Shown here piece by piece: positions 16,740-25,499 of a stretch of 64,000 nt of DNA (position 1 is its first letter; each line of letters starts with the position of its first letter). The position numbers were made by a program, and so were the translations under genes. The stretch is from Nocardioides kongjuensis (lineage in GTDB: Bacteria; Actinomycetota; Actinomycetes; Propionibacteriales; Nocardioidaceae). Below the pieces are notes generated by a model, which saw nothing but the letters and a program-made list of their open reading frames with translations, made no database searches and had not been told where the DNA came from. Location: positions 5,149,001 to 5,213,000 of the forward strand of contig NZ_JACCBF010000001.1 of NCBI RefSeq assembly GCF_013409625.1, given 5' to 3'.

Positions 16740-17874
16740 GCGTCCCGGGCCGAGCGTCCGGCTGAGGCTGACGCTGAGCTACGCCGGCTTCCTGCTCCTC
16801 GCCGGTGCGCTGCTGCTCGCCGTCGTGTGGCTGTTCCTGCTGCGGTACGTCCCCGACCGGGCGGTCACGGTGCCGGTCGACGGCGGCCGGTTCTCGCCGT
16901 ACCTCTTCATCCCGGGACGCTCCGACCTGTGGGAGGCGTTCTGGCCGAAGGCCGCGCTGGTGCTGGGTTTCCTGCTGGTCTGCGGGCTCGGCGGTGGCTG
17001 GCTGCTCGCCGGGCGGATGCTCGCGCCGCTCGGCCGGATCACCGAGGCCACCCGCCGGGCCGCGGCCGGCTCGCTCACGCACCGGATCGGGCTGCGCGGA
17101 CGTGACGACGAGTTCCGCGAGCTGGCGGACGCCTTCGACGGCATGCTGGCGCGACTCGACGCGCACGTCGCCGAGCAGCAGCGGTTCGCCGCCAACGCCT
17201 CCCACGAGCTGCGCACACCGCTGACCATCACCCAGACCCTGCTCGAGCTGGCGCGCAAGGACCCGACCCGCGACACCACCCGGCTCATCGAGAGCCTGTA
17301 CGCCGTCAACACCCGCGCGATCGACCTGATCGAGGCGCTGCTCGTGCTCAGCCGGGCCGACCGGCGCTCGTTCGCCCGCGAGGACGTCGACCTCTCCCTG
17401 CTCGCGGAGGAGGCCACCGAGACGCTGCTGCCGCTCGCGGAGGCGCGCAGCATCGTGCTCGAGACGTCCGGTGACCTCGCGGTCGTCCGGGGCGAGCCGG
17501 CCCTGCTGCTGCAGCTGACCACGAACCTCACCCACAACGCGATCGTGCACAACCTGCCCCAGGGCGGCCGGGTGCGCGTCACCACCCGCCGCGAGGCAGC
17601 AGCCGCGGTGCTGCGGGTGGAGAACACCGGTGCGCTGCTCCACCCGGACCTGGTCGCCACCCTGGCCGAGCCGTTCCAGCGCGGGTCGGCCCGCACCCAC
17701 GTCGAGCCGGCGCAGGCGGGCCGGCAGGGCGCTCACGCGGGTGCCGGGCTCGGCCTCGCGATCGCCCGGAGCATCGCCGAGGCGCACGACGGCAGCCTCA
17801 CCCTCGTCGCGCAGCCCGGCGGCGGCCTGCAGGTGACGGTGCACCTGCCGGTCGCTCCCGGCCAGGACGCCTAG
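16726..17874 (+). CDS. sensor histidine kinase with HAMP domain
   Basis: 382 residues: two membrane helices (about 17-40 and 80-100) around a short 40-residue outer loop, HAMP (about 100-150), HisKA with NASHELRTPLTITQ (phospho-His) and HATPase_c with NLTHNAIVHN and GAGLGLAIARSIAE. The small outer loop suggests that it senses envelope or membrane stress, as VanS-type kinases do. Start ATG lies inside the regulator gene, so the pair is translationally coupled. Its stop overlaps the convergent ispD stop. Confidence 0.93.
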   Translation: MSRTRRPGPSVRLRLTLSYAGFLLLAGALLLAVVWLFLLRYVPDRAVTVPVDGGRFSPYLFIPGRSDLWEAFWPKAALVLGFLLVCGLGGGWLLAGRMLAPLGRITEATRRAAAGSLTHRIGLRGRDDEFRELADAFDGMLARLDAHVAEQQRFAANASHELRTPLTITQTLLELARKDPTRDTTRLIESLYAVNTRAIDLIEALLVLSRADRRSFAREDVDLSLLAEEATETLLPLAEARSIVLETSGDLAVVRGEPALLLQLTTNLTHNAIVHNLPQGGRVRVTTRREAAAAVLRVENTGALLHPDLVATLAEPFQRGSARTHVEPAQAGRQGAHAGAGLGLAIARSIAEAHDGSLTLVAQPGGGLQVTVHLPVAPGQDA

Positions 17875-18581
17875 GAGAGCAGGCGCTCGGCGACCTGGAG
17901 GTCCTCGGCGAAGGTCACCTTGAGGTTGCCGTGGCCCGCGGGCACCGCGCGCACCTCGTGCCCGGCCGGCGCGAACTGCGCGAAGGCTGCTGCGGTGTCG
18001 GTGCCGTCGAAGCCGGCTGCCGCGGCGGAGCGGTAGGCCTCGAGGAGAGGCGCGGCCCGGAACGCCTGCGGCGTCGAGACGCCCACCAGCCGGGTGCCCG
18101 TCCCGCCGGGTGCGGGGGCCGCGGTCGGGTCGCGGGGGAGCAGGCCGGCCAGCTCGTGGGTCGGTACGGCGCCCCCGTGCTGGCGTGCCGTCGCGATCGT
18201 CGCCTCGAACAGGGCAACGCTCGCCAGCGGGCGTGCGCCGTCGTGGATCGCGATGACCTCGACGCTCCCGTCGGCCACCCGAGGGGCGAGCGCGGCCAGC
18301 GCCGCCTGCTCGGAGTCCTGCCGGGTGGCGCCGCCCTCGACGAGCAGCACGTCGCGCTCGCCGATGACCGGCAGCAGGGCGGTGCCGACGTCCGCGCGCT
18401 CGCCGGGGCGGTGCACCACGACGACCGGGTCGACGCCGGGCACCTCCAGCGCGGTGAGCACCGACCAGGCCAGCACCGGGCGGCCGCGCAGCGGCAGCAG
18501 GATCTTGTTGACCTCGGCGCCCACACGGCTGCCGCTCCCGGCGGCGAGGACGACGACGGCTGCGGTCGGGGCGGTGGTCAC
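17871..18581 (-). CDS. ispD: 2-C-methyl-D-erythritol 4-phosphate cytidylyltransferase
   Basis: 236 residues with the full IspD set: VVLAAGSGSRVG and Lys in VNKILLPLRG (CTP binding), GGATRQDSEQAALAAL, IHDGARPLAS and GFDGTDTAAAF. It makes CDP-methylerythritol in the non-mevalonate isoprenoid pathway. GTG 18581 follows a leaderless -10 box. It is separated from ispF by a hydrolase gene on the same strand; the carD-ispD-ispF-cysS neighbourhood is otherwise like that of mycobacteria. Confidence 0.96.
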   Translation of the reverse strand: MTTAPTAAVVVLAAGSGSRVGAEVNKILLPLRGRPVLAWSVLTALEVPGVDPVVVVHRPGERADVGTALLPVIGERDVLLVEGGATRQDSEQAALAALAPRVADGSVEVIAIHDGARPLASVALFEATIATARQHGGAVPTHELAGLLPRDPTAAPAPGGTGTRLVGVSTPQAFRAAPLLEAYRSAAAAGFDGTDTAAAFAQFAPAGHEVRAVPAGHGNLKVTFAEDLQVAERLLS

Positions 18582-18588
18582 GCAGCCG

Positions 18589-18594
18589 AGCCTA
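18589..18594 (-). promoter_or_regulatory. -10 box of ispD
   Basis: TAGGCT on the minus strand, seven bases before GTG 18581. Confidence 0.6.
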
Positions 18595-18605
18595 GTGAGG
18601 CCCGC

Positions 18606-19556
18606 TCAGGAGCGGGCGCGGTGCCGCCCCCGTCGTACCGCCTCGTCGGCGGGCTGGGGGACGAGCCGCGCCAGCGCGCGGTCGACGAGCACGAACAGCT
18701 CGTCGCTCACGAGCTCGCGGCGCTCGAACGGCAGGTAGTGACCGGCGTCGGGGGCGACGAGGAGGCGGGCACCGCGGATGCCGCGGGCGATCTTGGCGGC
18801 GTGCTCGGGCGGCGTGAGCAGGTCGCGGGTGCCGACCAGGACGGTGGTCGGGATGTCGTCGAACGCTGCCAGGTTGCCGATCCGGTCGTGGCTCATCATG
18901 TCCTTGAAGAAGCCGGACATGGTCTCGGGAGCGGCGTGGACCAGCTGGTCGACGACGTGGGCCACGTCGCGCGAGCGGGCCGGGCGCCCGAACAGGAACC
19001 GGCGGGCGATCTGGCGCTCGATGGTCGGGAACTTCTCGCGCCGGCTCAGGCTGAGCATCCGCGACCGGTTGGCCAGGATGAACGGCAGCCGGTCGCGCAG
19101 CAGGGCGCCGGCGACGGCGGGCAGGCCCAGGGTCACCTTCGACAGCTCGCCGCTGGTCGTGCTCACGAACAGGGTGCCGACGATCCGCGGCACCAGGTCC
19201 GGCCGCTCCTCGGGGATCGCCGTGATCGTCATCCCGCCGACCGAGTGGCCGGCGACGACGAGCGGCCCCTCGGGGGCGCACGTGTCGACCACCAGGCCGA
19301 GGTCGCGCGCGAGGTTCGGGATGGTGCACGCCGACTCGGGTGCCCGGTCCGACCGGCCGTGGCCGCGGTGGTCCCAGGTGATCACCCGGACGTCGCGGCC
19401 GTAGCGGGCGAGCAGGTCGGTGACCTGGTAGTGCCAGTCCGACTCCTCCGCCGTCCAGCAGTGCGAGAGCAGCACCGTGAGCGGTGCGTCGCCGCGGCCG
19501 CGGACGGTCACGTGGATGCGCAGCCCGTCCTCGGTGATGACGGTGTGGTCGGACAT
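18606..19556 (-). CDS. alpha/beta hydrolase
   Basis: 316 residues with an alpha/beta-hydrolase fold. Nucleophile elbow VVAGHSVGGM (Ser), likely acid in VGTRDLLTPPEHA and catalytic His in APDAGHYLPFE. WDHRGHGRSD after strand 4 is typical. The lid region (RREKFPTIERQIARRF) is helical. The ATG at 19556 has GGGGG five bases upstream; ATG 19568 is an alternative. The substrate cannot be named. It interrupts the ispF-ispD pair and could be co-transcribed with ispF. Confidence 0.87.
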   Translation of the reverse strand: MSDHTVITEDGLRIHVTVRGRGDAPLTVLLSHCWTAEESDWHYQVTDLLARYGRDVRVITWDHRGHGRSDRAPESACTIPNLARDLGLVVDTCAPEGPLVVAGHSVGGMTITAIPEERPDLVPRIVGTLFVSTTSGELSKVTLGLPAVAGALLRDRLPFILANRSRMLSLSRREKFPTIERQIARRFLFGRPARSRDVAHVVDQLVHAAPETMSGFFKDMMSHDRIGNLAAFDDIPTTVLVGTRDLLTPPEHAAKIARGIRGARLLVAPDAGHYLPFERRELVSDELFVLVDRALARLVPQPADEAVRRGRHRARS

Positions 19557-19657
19557 CGGAACCCCCATGTGCCTGCCTGCAAGGTCGTCGTCGGCGCCCC
19601 ACCCTGCCACGCCCGGGCCCGGTTGCGACAGCATGTCGCGGGAAGAGGCGGGAGCGG

Positions 19658-20149
19658 TCAGCCGGACAGCAGAGCCGTCGCGATCGCCGCCACGCCCTCG
19701 CCGCGCCCGGTCAGGCCGAGTCCGTCGGTGGTGGTGGCGGACAGGGAGACCGGTGCGCCGAGCACCTCGCCCAGCGCGGCCTCCGCCTCCGCCCGGCGCG
19801 GGCCCACCTTGGGCCGGTTGCCGATCACCTGGACGGCCACGTTGACGACCGAGAAGCCCGCTGCCTCGACCCGGCGGCGGGTCTCGCCCAGCAGGGCGGC
19901 ACCGCTGGCGCCGGCCCACTCGGGCTCCGCCGTGCCGAAGTTGCTGCCGAGGTCGCCGAGCCCCGCGGCCGACAGGAGCGCGTCGCAGGCCGCGTGGGCG
20001 GCGACGTCGGCGTCGGAGTGGCCGTCGAGGCGGACGTCCTCGTCGGGCCAGGTCAGTCCACCGAGCGCGAGGGGTGGGTCCTGCGGGCCACGGGGGACGA
20101 TCCGGTGGACGTCGGAGCCGATACCAATCCGTAAGCCCTTCGAGTGCAC
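19658..20149 (-). CDS. ispF: 2-C-methyl-D-erythritol 2,4-cyclodiphosphate synthase
   Basis: 163 residues. The metal motif GIGSDVHR (Asp and His ligands) and [19 protein letters not shown] are intact, as are [10 protein letters not shown] and the C-terminal [19 protein letters not shown]. It cyclises CDP-ME 2-phosphate as a trimer in isoprenoid synthesis. The GTG at 20149 gives normal length; CATGAT six bases upstream could be its -10. It is divergent from the molybdopterin oxidoreductase gene with only 32 bp between them. Confidence 0.96.
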   Translation of the reverse strand: MHSKGLRIGIGSDVHRIVPRGPQDPPLALGGLTWPDEDVRLDGHSDADVAAHAACDALLSAAGLGDLGSNFGTAEPEWAGASGAALLGETRRRVEAAGFSVVNVAVQVIGNRPKVGPRRAEAEAALGEVLGAPVSLSATTTDGLGLTGRGEGVAAIATALLSG

Positions 20150-20155
20150 GCTCCG

Positions 20156-20161
20156 ATCATG
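20156..20161 (-). promoter_or_regulatory. -10 box of ispF
   Basis: CATGAT on the minus strand, six bases before GTG 20149. Confidence 0.4.
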
Positions 20162-20181
20162 CCTGAGGAACAATCGGGCCC

Positions 20182-21720
20182 GTGAGGACCTCCCGTGCCT
20201 GGTGGCCACTGGCCGGGCTGACCGCCGGTGCGCTCGGCCTGGCCGTCAGCTACGCCGCCGCTGCCCTGCTCCACGTGCGGGACTCGCCGGTCGTCGCGGT
20301 CGCCGAGGGCGTCATCACGCTGACACCCGGTCCGGTCGCGAAGTGGGCGATCGACACCTTCGACACCAGTGACAAGAAGGTGCTCGTCGCGGGGATCCTG
20401 GTCGTCGTCGCGCTGCTGTTCGGGTGGTTCGGGCGGCTCGCGCACCGGCGGTGGTGGGCCGCGGTGACCGGGTACGTCGTCCTCGCCGGCACCGCCGTCG
20501 TCGCGGTGCTCGCCAAGCCGACGCCCAGCCTGATCGACCTCGCGCCGGTCGTGGTCGGGCTGCTGTGCTGGCTGGTCGCGCTGGCACTGCTCGCCGAGTG
20601 GCTGCGGCGCTGGGAGCTGGCCGAGGACGTCCCCGGGCCCACCGACGACGCCCTGCCCACCCGGCGTCGCTTCTTCGCGATCACCGGCGCGATGGTCGCG
20701 GTGAGCGTGCTCGGCGGGCTTGCCGGGCGGATCGCAGGCAACGCGCGGCGCAAGGCCGAGCAGAGCCGGCGGCTGCTGCGGATCGAGGGCGTCACCGCGC
20801 CCGCCGTACCCGACGGGGTGGCGGTCGACGTCGAGGGCGTCTCGCCCTGGCAGACCCCGAACGACGACTTCTACTTGATCGACACCGCCATCATCAAGCC
20901 GACCATCGCGCCGGTCGACTGGGAGATCAGGATCCACGGGAAGGTCGAGCGCGAGCTCCGCCTGACCTACGCCGACCTGGTGGCACGCGAGATCACCGAG
21001 GACTGGATCACCCTCAACTGCGTGTCCAACGAGGTCGGCGGCGACCTGGTCGGCAACGCCTGGTGGAGCGGTGTGCGGCTGGCGGCGATCCTCGCCGAGG
21101 CCAAGCCGCTGCCGGGCGCGGACGCGGTGCTGCAGACCTCCGAGGACGGCTGGACCTGCGGGACCCCGTTGGCCGCGCTGATGGACGAGCGCAACGCGAT
21201 GCTGGCGGTCGCCATGAACGGCGTCCCGCTGCCGATCGAGCACGGCTTCCCGGTGCGCACCATCGTCCCGGGCCTCTACGGCTACGTGTCGGCGTGCAAG
21301 TGGGTGGTCGACATGGAGGTCACCAGCTTCGACGACTTCACGGCGTACTGGACCGACAAGGGCTGGTCCGCGCAGGGCCCGGTCAAGATCGCGTCGAAGA
21401 TCGAGGTGCCGGGCGACGGCGCCGAGGTACCTGCCGGTGAGCTGGTCTGCGCGGGCGTCGCGTGGTTCCAGCACACCGGCATCTCGAAGGTCGAGGTGCA
21501 GGTCGACGGCGGCCGCTGGCAGCCGGCGACCCTCGCGACCACGCCGAACACCGACACCTGGGTGCAGTGGCGCGCCGTCCTCGACCTCGCGCCGGGCGAG
21601 CACCAGCTCCGGGTGCGGGCCGTCGACGAGGAGGGCCGCACCCAGACCGGGGCGATCGCGGACGTCGTGCCCGACGGTGCGACGGGCTGGCACACCATCG
21701 ACGTCACCGCCTCGGCCTGA
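20182..21720 (+). CDS. membrane-anchored sulfite-oxidase-family molybdopterin oxidoreductase
   Basis: 512 residues. Four N-terminal hydrophobic segments (about 8-30, 66-84, 92-110, 118-140), then an internal twin-Arg stretch and a fifth helix ([18 protein letters not shown]). The rest is the molybdopterin domain with the Mo-ligand Cys in [21 protein letters not shown], and a C-terminal dimerisation domain ([20 protein letters not shown]). The catalytic part should face outside. The electron acceptor and true substrate are unknown; family members oxidise sulfite or reduce S-oxides. GTG 20182 has CAATC-like sequence about seven bases upstream. Confidence 0.9.
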   Translation: MRTSRAWWPLAGLTAGALGLAVSYAAAALLHVRDSPVVAVAEGVITLTPGPVAKWAIDTFDTSDKKVLVAGILVVVALLFGWFGRLAHRRWWAAVTGYVVLAGTAVVAVLAKPTPSLIDLAPVVVGLLCWLVALALLAEWLRRWELAEDVPGPTDDALPTRRRFFAITGAMVAVSVLGGLAGRIAGNARRKAEQSRRLLRIEGVTAPAVPDGVAVDVEGVSPWQTPNDDFYLIDTAIIKPTIAPVDWEIRIHGKVERELRLTYADLVAREITEDWITLNCVSNEVGGDLVGNAWWSGVRLAAILAEAKPLPGADAVLQTSEDGWTCGTPLAALMDERNAMLAVAMNGVPLPIEHGFPVRTIVPGLYGYVSACKWVVDMEVTSFDDFTAYWTDKGWSAQGPVKIASKIEVPGDGAEVPAGELVCAGVAWFQHTGISKVEVQVDGGRWQPATLATTPNTDTWVQWRAVLDLAPGEHQLRVRAVDEEGRTQTGAIADVVPDGATGWHTIDVTASA

Positions 21721-21728
21721 GACCAGTC

Positions 21729-21772
21729 GGCTACTGGTCGGCTACCAGTGGGCTACCAGTGGGCTACCAGTT
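21729..21772. repeat. 11-bp tandem repeat, four units
   Basis: Three units of GGCTACCAGTG (21740-21772, last base T) preceded by a variant GGCTACTGGTC (21729-21739). The variant makes ACTGGT/ACCAGT a small hairpin with unit 1. The last unit covers the stop codon of the C39-like gene. The array sits between two convergent genes. Confidence 0.8.
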
Positions 21773-22993
21773 GCCGCCGGGCGCGGCCGGGAGCGGGTGC
21801 GCGGCGTCGTGGACGACGTACGCCGCCCCGCCCGACGCCTGCAGCCAGACCTTCTCGAGCTGCGCGCGGGCGTAGACCCGGCGCACGCCGTCGGCGCTCG
21901 CCGCGGCGGGGTCGTTGACGATCACGTCGCCGGTCGGGGTGAAGCCGACGATGACGAGCAGGTGCCCGTTGGACGCGGAGATCGGGGCGCCGGTGAGCTC
22001 GCCGCGGGCGAACGCGATCGAGACGACCGGCGGGATCCCGGCCCTCACCAGCAGCTCCGCGTCGGTGAGGTCACGCAGCCGGGTCACGAAGGCCTCGCCA
22101 CCGGGGCCGAGCCTGCGGGCGGCGTACGCGGTGTTGAAGGGCCAGTTCCCGGTGCCCTCGTAGGCGTGGTCGTAGGTCGAGCGCGCGGCCGCGTCGACCC
22201 ACGGGTCCGGGTGCCCGGCCGGTACCCAGCCGTAGCCGCCCGGTCCCGGCAGCCGCCCGTAGTAGCCGAGCACCATCGAGGTCGACGTCGGCGAGCACCA
22301 GGCCTCGCCACCGCCGCCCCACTGCGGGTAGTGGCCGGTGTGGATCATCTGGGAGTACCGCGGCACCGCGAGCTCGAGGCCACGGGCGACGCCCGGCGCC
22401 GACACCGCCCCGACGGCGGGCAGCCGCGAGGTCATCACGGTCGTGAGGTCGACCCGCGGGGACTTCCGGCCGGCCTCGTGGCGCAGCGTCACCCGGATCC
22501 GGTACGACGCCAGCCCGGCCGTCCTCCAGGTGTCGGTCGCCACCCGGGTGCCGTCGTCGGACTGGGCGCCGCCGGAGCGCCGCGCGAGGAACCTGTCCTT
22601 CGCGGCCCACCGGGCGAGCGTGTCCCACGACGTCCTCGCGCCGCTCGCGGCACGACCCCGGACCTCGACCGAGATCCAGCTCGAGCCGGGCGTGCGGGCC
22701 GACCACGAGGTGATCAGCTCGGTGTAGTCGAAGCCGGGCGCGACCCACGGGCTCCTCCAGTGGCTGCCGAGGTAGCTGCGGCCGTAGCGGCTCTCGGGTG
22801 ACGTCGGCCTCCACGACTGCGGCGCGGGGAAGCGTTGCAGGTGGACCTGGCGTGAGGACACCGCCGCTGCGGCGACCGCCTCCGGGCGGTGGCCCGCCGG
22901 GGAGCGGTCGACGACGACAGCCACCCCGGCCGCCACGCAGGCGACCAGGGCGAGGACCAGGGACACGACGGGAACGGGGAAGGACCGGCGCAC
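21764..22993 (-). CDS. exported C39-like cysteine peptidase
   Basis: About 409 residues. An N-terminal hydrophobic helix (about 8-28) anchors or exports it. Residues about 30-200 form an uncharacterised Arg/Trp-rich domain. Residues 210-400 are a C39-like papain fold: Cys in EAWCSPTSTSMVLGYYG, His in SNGHLLVIVGF and Asp in VIVNDPAA. Such proteins cleave peptides or peptidoglycan outside the cell; target unknown. GTG 22993 is chosen because TACCGT ends six bases upstream; GTGs at 23011, 23020 and 23029 are alternatives. A far longer open frame over cysS is rejected. Confidence 0.82.
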   Translation of the reverse strand: MRRSFPVPVVSLVLALVACVAAGVAVVVDRSPAGHRPEAVAAAAVSSRQVHLQRFPAPQSWRPTSPESRYGRSYLGSHWRSPWVAPGFDYTELITSWSARTPGSSWISVEVRGRAASGARTSWDTLARWAAKDRFLARRSGGAQSDDGTRVATDTWRTAGLASYRIRVTLRHEAGRKSPRVDLTTVMTSRLPAVGAVSAPGVARGLELAVPRYSQMIHTGHYPQWGGGGEAWCSPTSTSMVLGYYGRLPGPGGYGWVPAGHPDPWVDAAARSTYDHAYEGTGNWPFNTAYAARRLGPGGEAFVTRLRDLTDAELLVRAGIPPVVSIAFARGELTGAPISASNGHLLVIVGFTPTGDVIVNDPAAASADGVRRVYARAQLEKVWLQASGGAAYVVHDAAHPLPAAPGGNW

Positions 22994-22999
22994 TGCCTC

Positions 23000-23005
23000 A
23001 CGGTA
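23000..23005 (-). promoter_or_regulatory. -10 box of the C39-like gene
   Basis: TACCGT on the minus strand, six bases before GTG 22993. Confidence 0.45.
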
Positions 23006-23107
23006 CGTCACATCCGTCACTCGCGTCACACGGCCCGTGAAGCCTGCCGGGTCCGCCGTGTGGCAGGCGGGTCCGCTGACGATGTGAGGCGGACCCGCGC
23101 GGATCCC

Positions 23108-23113
23108 TAGACT
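23108..23113 (+). promoter_or_regulatory. -10 box of cysS
   Basis: TAGACT, six bases before GTG 23120. Confidence 0.6.
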
Positions 23114-23119
23114 GACCGG

Positions 23120-24529
23120 GTGACCATCCGGCTCTACGACACCGCGACCCGCGAAGTACGTGACTTCGTGCCCCTCCACGAGGGCAGGGCGGGTCTGTAC
23201 GTGTGCGGCCTGACGGTCCAGAGCGAGCCCCACGTGGGTCACGTCCGCTCGGCGGTGAACTTCGACGTCCTCCAGCGCTGGCTGCGCCACCGGGACTACG
23301 AGGTCACGTTCATCCGCAACATCACCGACATCGACGACAAGATCCTGGCGAAGTCGGCCGAGCAGGGCCGGCCCTGGTACAACCTCGCCTACGCGATGAA
23401 GATCGAGCTCGACAAGGCCTACGCCGCGCTCAACGTCGCGCCGCCGACCTACGAGCCCGCGGCCACCGGCCACATCCCCGAGATGATCGTGCTGATCGAG
23501 CGGCTCATCGACCGCGGTCACGCCTACCCCGCCGAGGACGGCAGTGGCGACGTCTACTTCGACGTCCGGTCCTGGCCGTCCTACGGCGAGCTGACCCACC
23601 AGGGCGTCGACGACATGGAGCCGGCGGCCGACGCCGACCCGCGCGGCAAGCGGGACCCCCGCGACTTCGCACTGTGGAAGGGCCGCAAGGACTCCGAGCC
23701 GGAGACCGCGTCCTGGCCCAGCCCGTGGGGCCGCGGCCGCCCGGGCTGGCACATCGAGTGCTCCGCGATGGCGGGCAAGTACCTCGGCGAGGCGTTCGAC
23801 ATCCACGGCGGCGGCGTCGACCTGCGCTTCCCCCACCACGAGAACGAGCAGGCCCAGTCGCGCGCGGCGGGCGGTGCGTTCGCGTCGTACTGGATGCACA
23901 ACGCGTGGATCACCACCGCCGGCGAGAAGATGAGCAAGTCGCTGGGCAACACCCTCTCGATCCCGTCGGTGCTGCAGCGGGTCAGCGGAGCGGAGCTGCG
24001 GTTCTACATGGTCGCCGCTCACTACCGCTCCCACGTCGAGTTCAGCTTCGAGGCGCTCGACGAGGCCGCCGCGGGATACCAGCGGATCGTCTCCTTCCTC
24101 GACCGCGCCGGGGCCTCGACGGGCTCGACCGGCTCCGCGGGCGAGCTGCCCGAGTCGTTCGCCGCCGCGATGGACGACGACCTCGGTACGCCGGCCGCGG
24201 TCGCCGTCCTCTACGACACCGTGCGCGAGGGCAACCGCCAGCTGGCGGCGGGCGAGGACGTCACCGCCGCCGCGGGCGCTGTCTCCGCGATGCTCGACGT
24301 GCTCGGTGTGCACCCGGCCGACCCGGCCTGGGCCGGCGTCGGCGCGTCCGGTGCCGAGGAACGGCTGACCACGGCCGTCGACGCCCTGGTCGCCGGGCTG
24401 CTGGAGGAGCGGACCCAGGCGCGCGCCGACAAGGACTGGGCTCGCGCCGACGCGATCCGCGACCGGATCAAGGCGGCCGGCATCGAGGTCACCGACACCC
24501 CTGATGGACCTACCTGGAGCGTGAACTGA
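23120..24529 (+). CDS. cysS: cysteinyl-tRNA synthetase
   Basis: 469 residues, full length. The HIGH-like signature is [17 protein letters not shown], zinc-site residues include the CGLTV Cys and HIECSAMAG, and KMSKSLGN is intact near 275. The helical anticodon-binding end (about 350-469) is present. It charges tRNA-Cys; its length and tRNA-binding tail separate it from the mycothiol ligase MshC. Leaderless GTG start. rlmB starts on the last base of its stop codon. Confidence 0.97.
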   Translation: MTIRLYDTATREVRDFVPLHEGRAGLYVCGLTVQSEPHVGHVRSAVNFDVLQRWLRHRDYEVTFIRNITDIDDKILAKSAEQGRPWYNLAYAMKIELDKAYAALNVAPPTYEPAATGHIPEMIVLIERLIDRGHAYPAEDGSGDVYFDVRSWPSYGELTHQGVDDMEPAADADPRGKRDPRDFALWKGRKDSEPETASWPSPWGRGRPGWHIECSAMAGKYLGEAFDIHGGGVDLRFPHHENEQAQSRAAGGAFASYWMHNAWITTAGEKMSKSLGNTLSIPSVLQRVSGAELRFYMVAAHYRSHVEFSFEALDEAAAGYQRIVSFLDRAGASTGSTGSAGELPESFAAAMDDDLGTPAAVAVLYDTVREGNRQLAAGEDVTAAAGAVSAMLDVLGVHPADPAWAGVGASGAEERLTTAVDALVAGLLEERTQARADKDWARADAIRDRIKAAGIEVTDTPDGPTWSVN

Positions 24530-25497
24530 TGGCAGGGAACTCGAGCCGCAAGGGCGCGATCCGCAAGTCGAGCAAGAGGCCGCAGGCCGGCTCGGGTGGG
24601 CAGGTCCGTCGCGGACTCGCCGGGAAGGGGCCCACCCCGAAGGCCGTCGACCGCGAGTACCACAAGGCGCACAAGATCGCCGAGGCCAAGAAGCGCGCGG
24701 AGGCGAAGAAGGGCGGCCGCGGCGGCCCGCGCCGCAAGAGCGGTGGCGACGAGTGGATCGCCGGGCGCAACCCGGTGGTCGAGGCGCTGCGCGAGCGGGT
24801 GCCGGTGACCTCGGTCTACGTGGCCGAGGGCGCCGAGCGCGACGGCCGGCTGCGCGAGGTGTTCCGCCTCGCCGCCGAGCACGGGATCGGCCTGCTGGAG
24901 GTCAGCCGGGGCGAGCTCGACCGGCTCACCGACGGCGCGGTCCACCAGGGCCTCGCCGCCCGGATCCCGGCCTACGAGTACGCCCACCCCGACGACCTCC
25001 TCGACGCCGCCGACGAGCTCGGCCAGAAGCCGCTCGTCGTGATGCTCGACTCGATCACCGACCCGCGCAACCTCGGCGCGATCGTCCGCAGCGCGGCCGG
25101 GTTCGGCGCCCACGGCGTCGTCATCCCCGAGCGGCGCGCGGCCTCGATGACCGCTGCCGCGTGGAAGACCTCGGCCGGTGCCGCGGCCCGCTGCCCGGTC
25201 GCGCAGACGGTCAACCTGACCCGGCAGATCAAGGCCTACCAGGAGGCCGGCTGCTTCGTCATCGGACTGGCTGCCGACGGCGACCTGACGCTGCCCGAGC
25301 TGACCGCGGACGCCGACCTCGTCGGGGGACCGCTCGTCCTGGTCGTCGGCTCCGAGGGCGAGGGCCTGTCCCGCCTGGTCGCGGAGAGCTGCGACCGGCT
25401 GATGTCCATCCCGATGGCCGGGGTGCTGGAGTCGCTGAACGCCGGCGTGGCTGCATCGGTGGCGCTGTACGCCGTCGCGGAGGCCCGCGCGCGGTAG
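24529..25497 (+). CDS. rlmB: 23S rRNA 2'-O-ribose methyltransferase RlmB (SpoU family)
   Basis: 322 residues. Residues 1-75 are a Lys/Arg-rich, probably disordered RNA-binding tail. A substrate-binding domain (about 80-155, WIAGRNPVVEALRERVP) is followed by the knotted SPOUT domain with motif 1 LDSITDPRNLGAIVRSAAGFG, motif 2 LVVGSEGEGLSRL and motif 3 SIPMAGVLESLNAGVAASVAL. It methylates G2251-type ribose in the peptidyl-transferase centre. The ATG overlaps the cysS TGA by one base, so they form an operon. Confidence 0.95.
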   Translation: MAGNSSRKGAIRKSSKRPQAGSGGQVRRGLAGKGPTPKAVDREYHKAHKIAEAKKRAEAKKGGRGGPRRKSGGDEWIAGRNPVVEALRERVPVTSVYVAEGAERDGRLREVFRLAAEHGIGLLEVSRGELDRLTDGAVHQGLAARIPAYEYAHPDDLLDAADELGQKPLVVMLDSITDPRNLGAIVRSAAGFGAHGVVIPERRAASMTAAAWKTSAGAAARCPVAQTVNLTRQIKAYQEAGCFVIGLAADGDLTLPELTADADLVGGPLVLVVGSEGEGLSRLVAESCDRLMSIPMAGVLESLNAGVAASVALYAVAEARAR

Positions 25498-25499
25498 CC

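Noticed and set aside
21729..21772. CRISPR array
   Set aside because: Units are 11 bp with no spacers; no cas genes occur in the window.
22994..24313. 440-codon upstream extension of the C39-like peptidase
   Set aside because: It is the antisense of cysS; a leaderless -10 box and a signal helix place the start at 22993.
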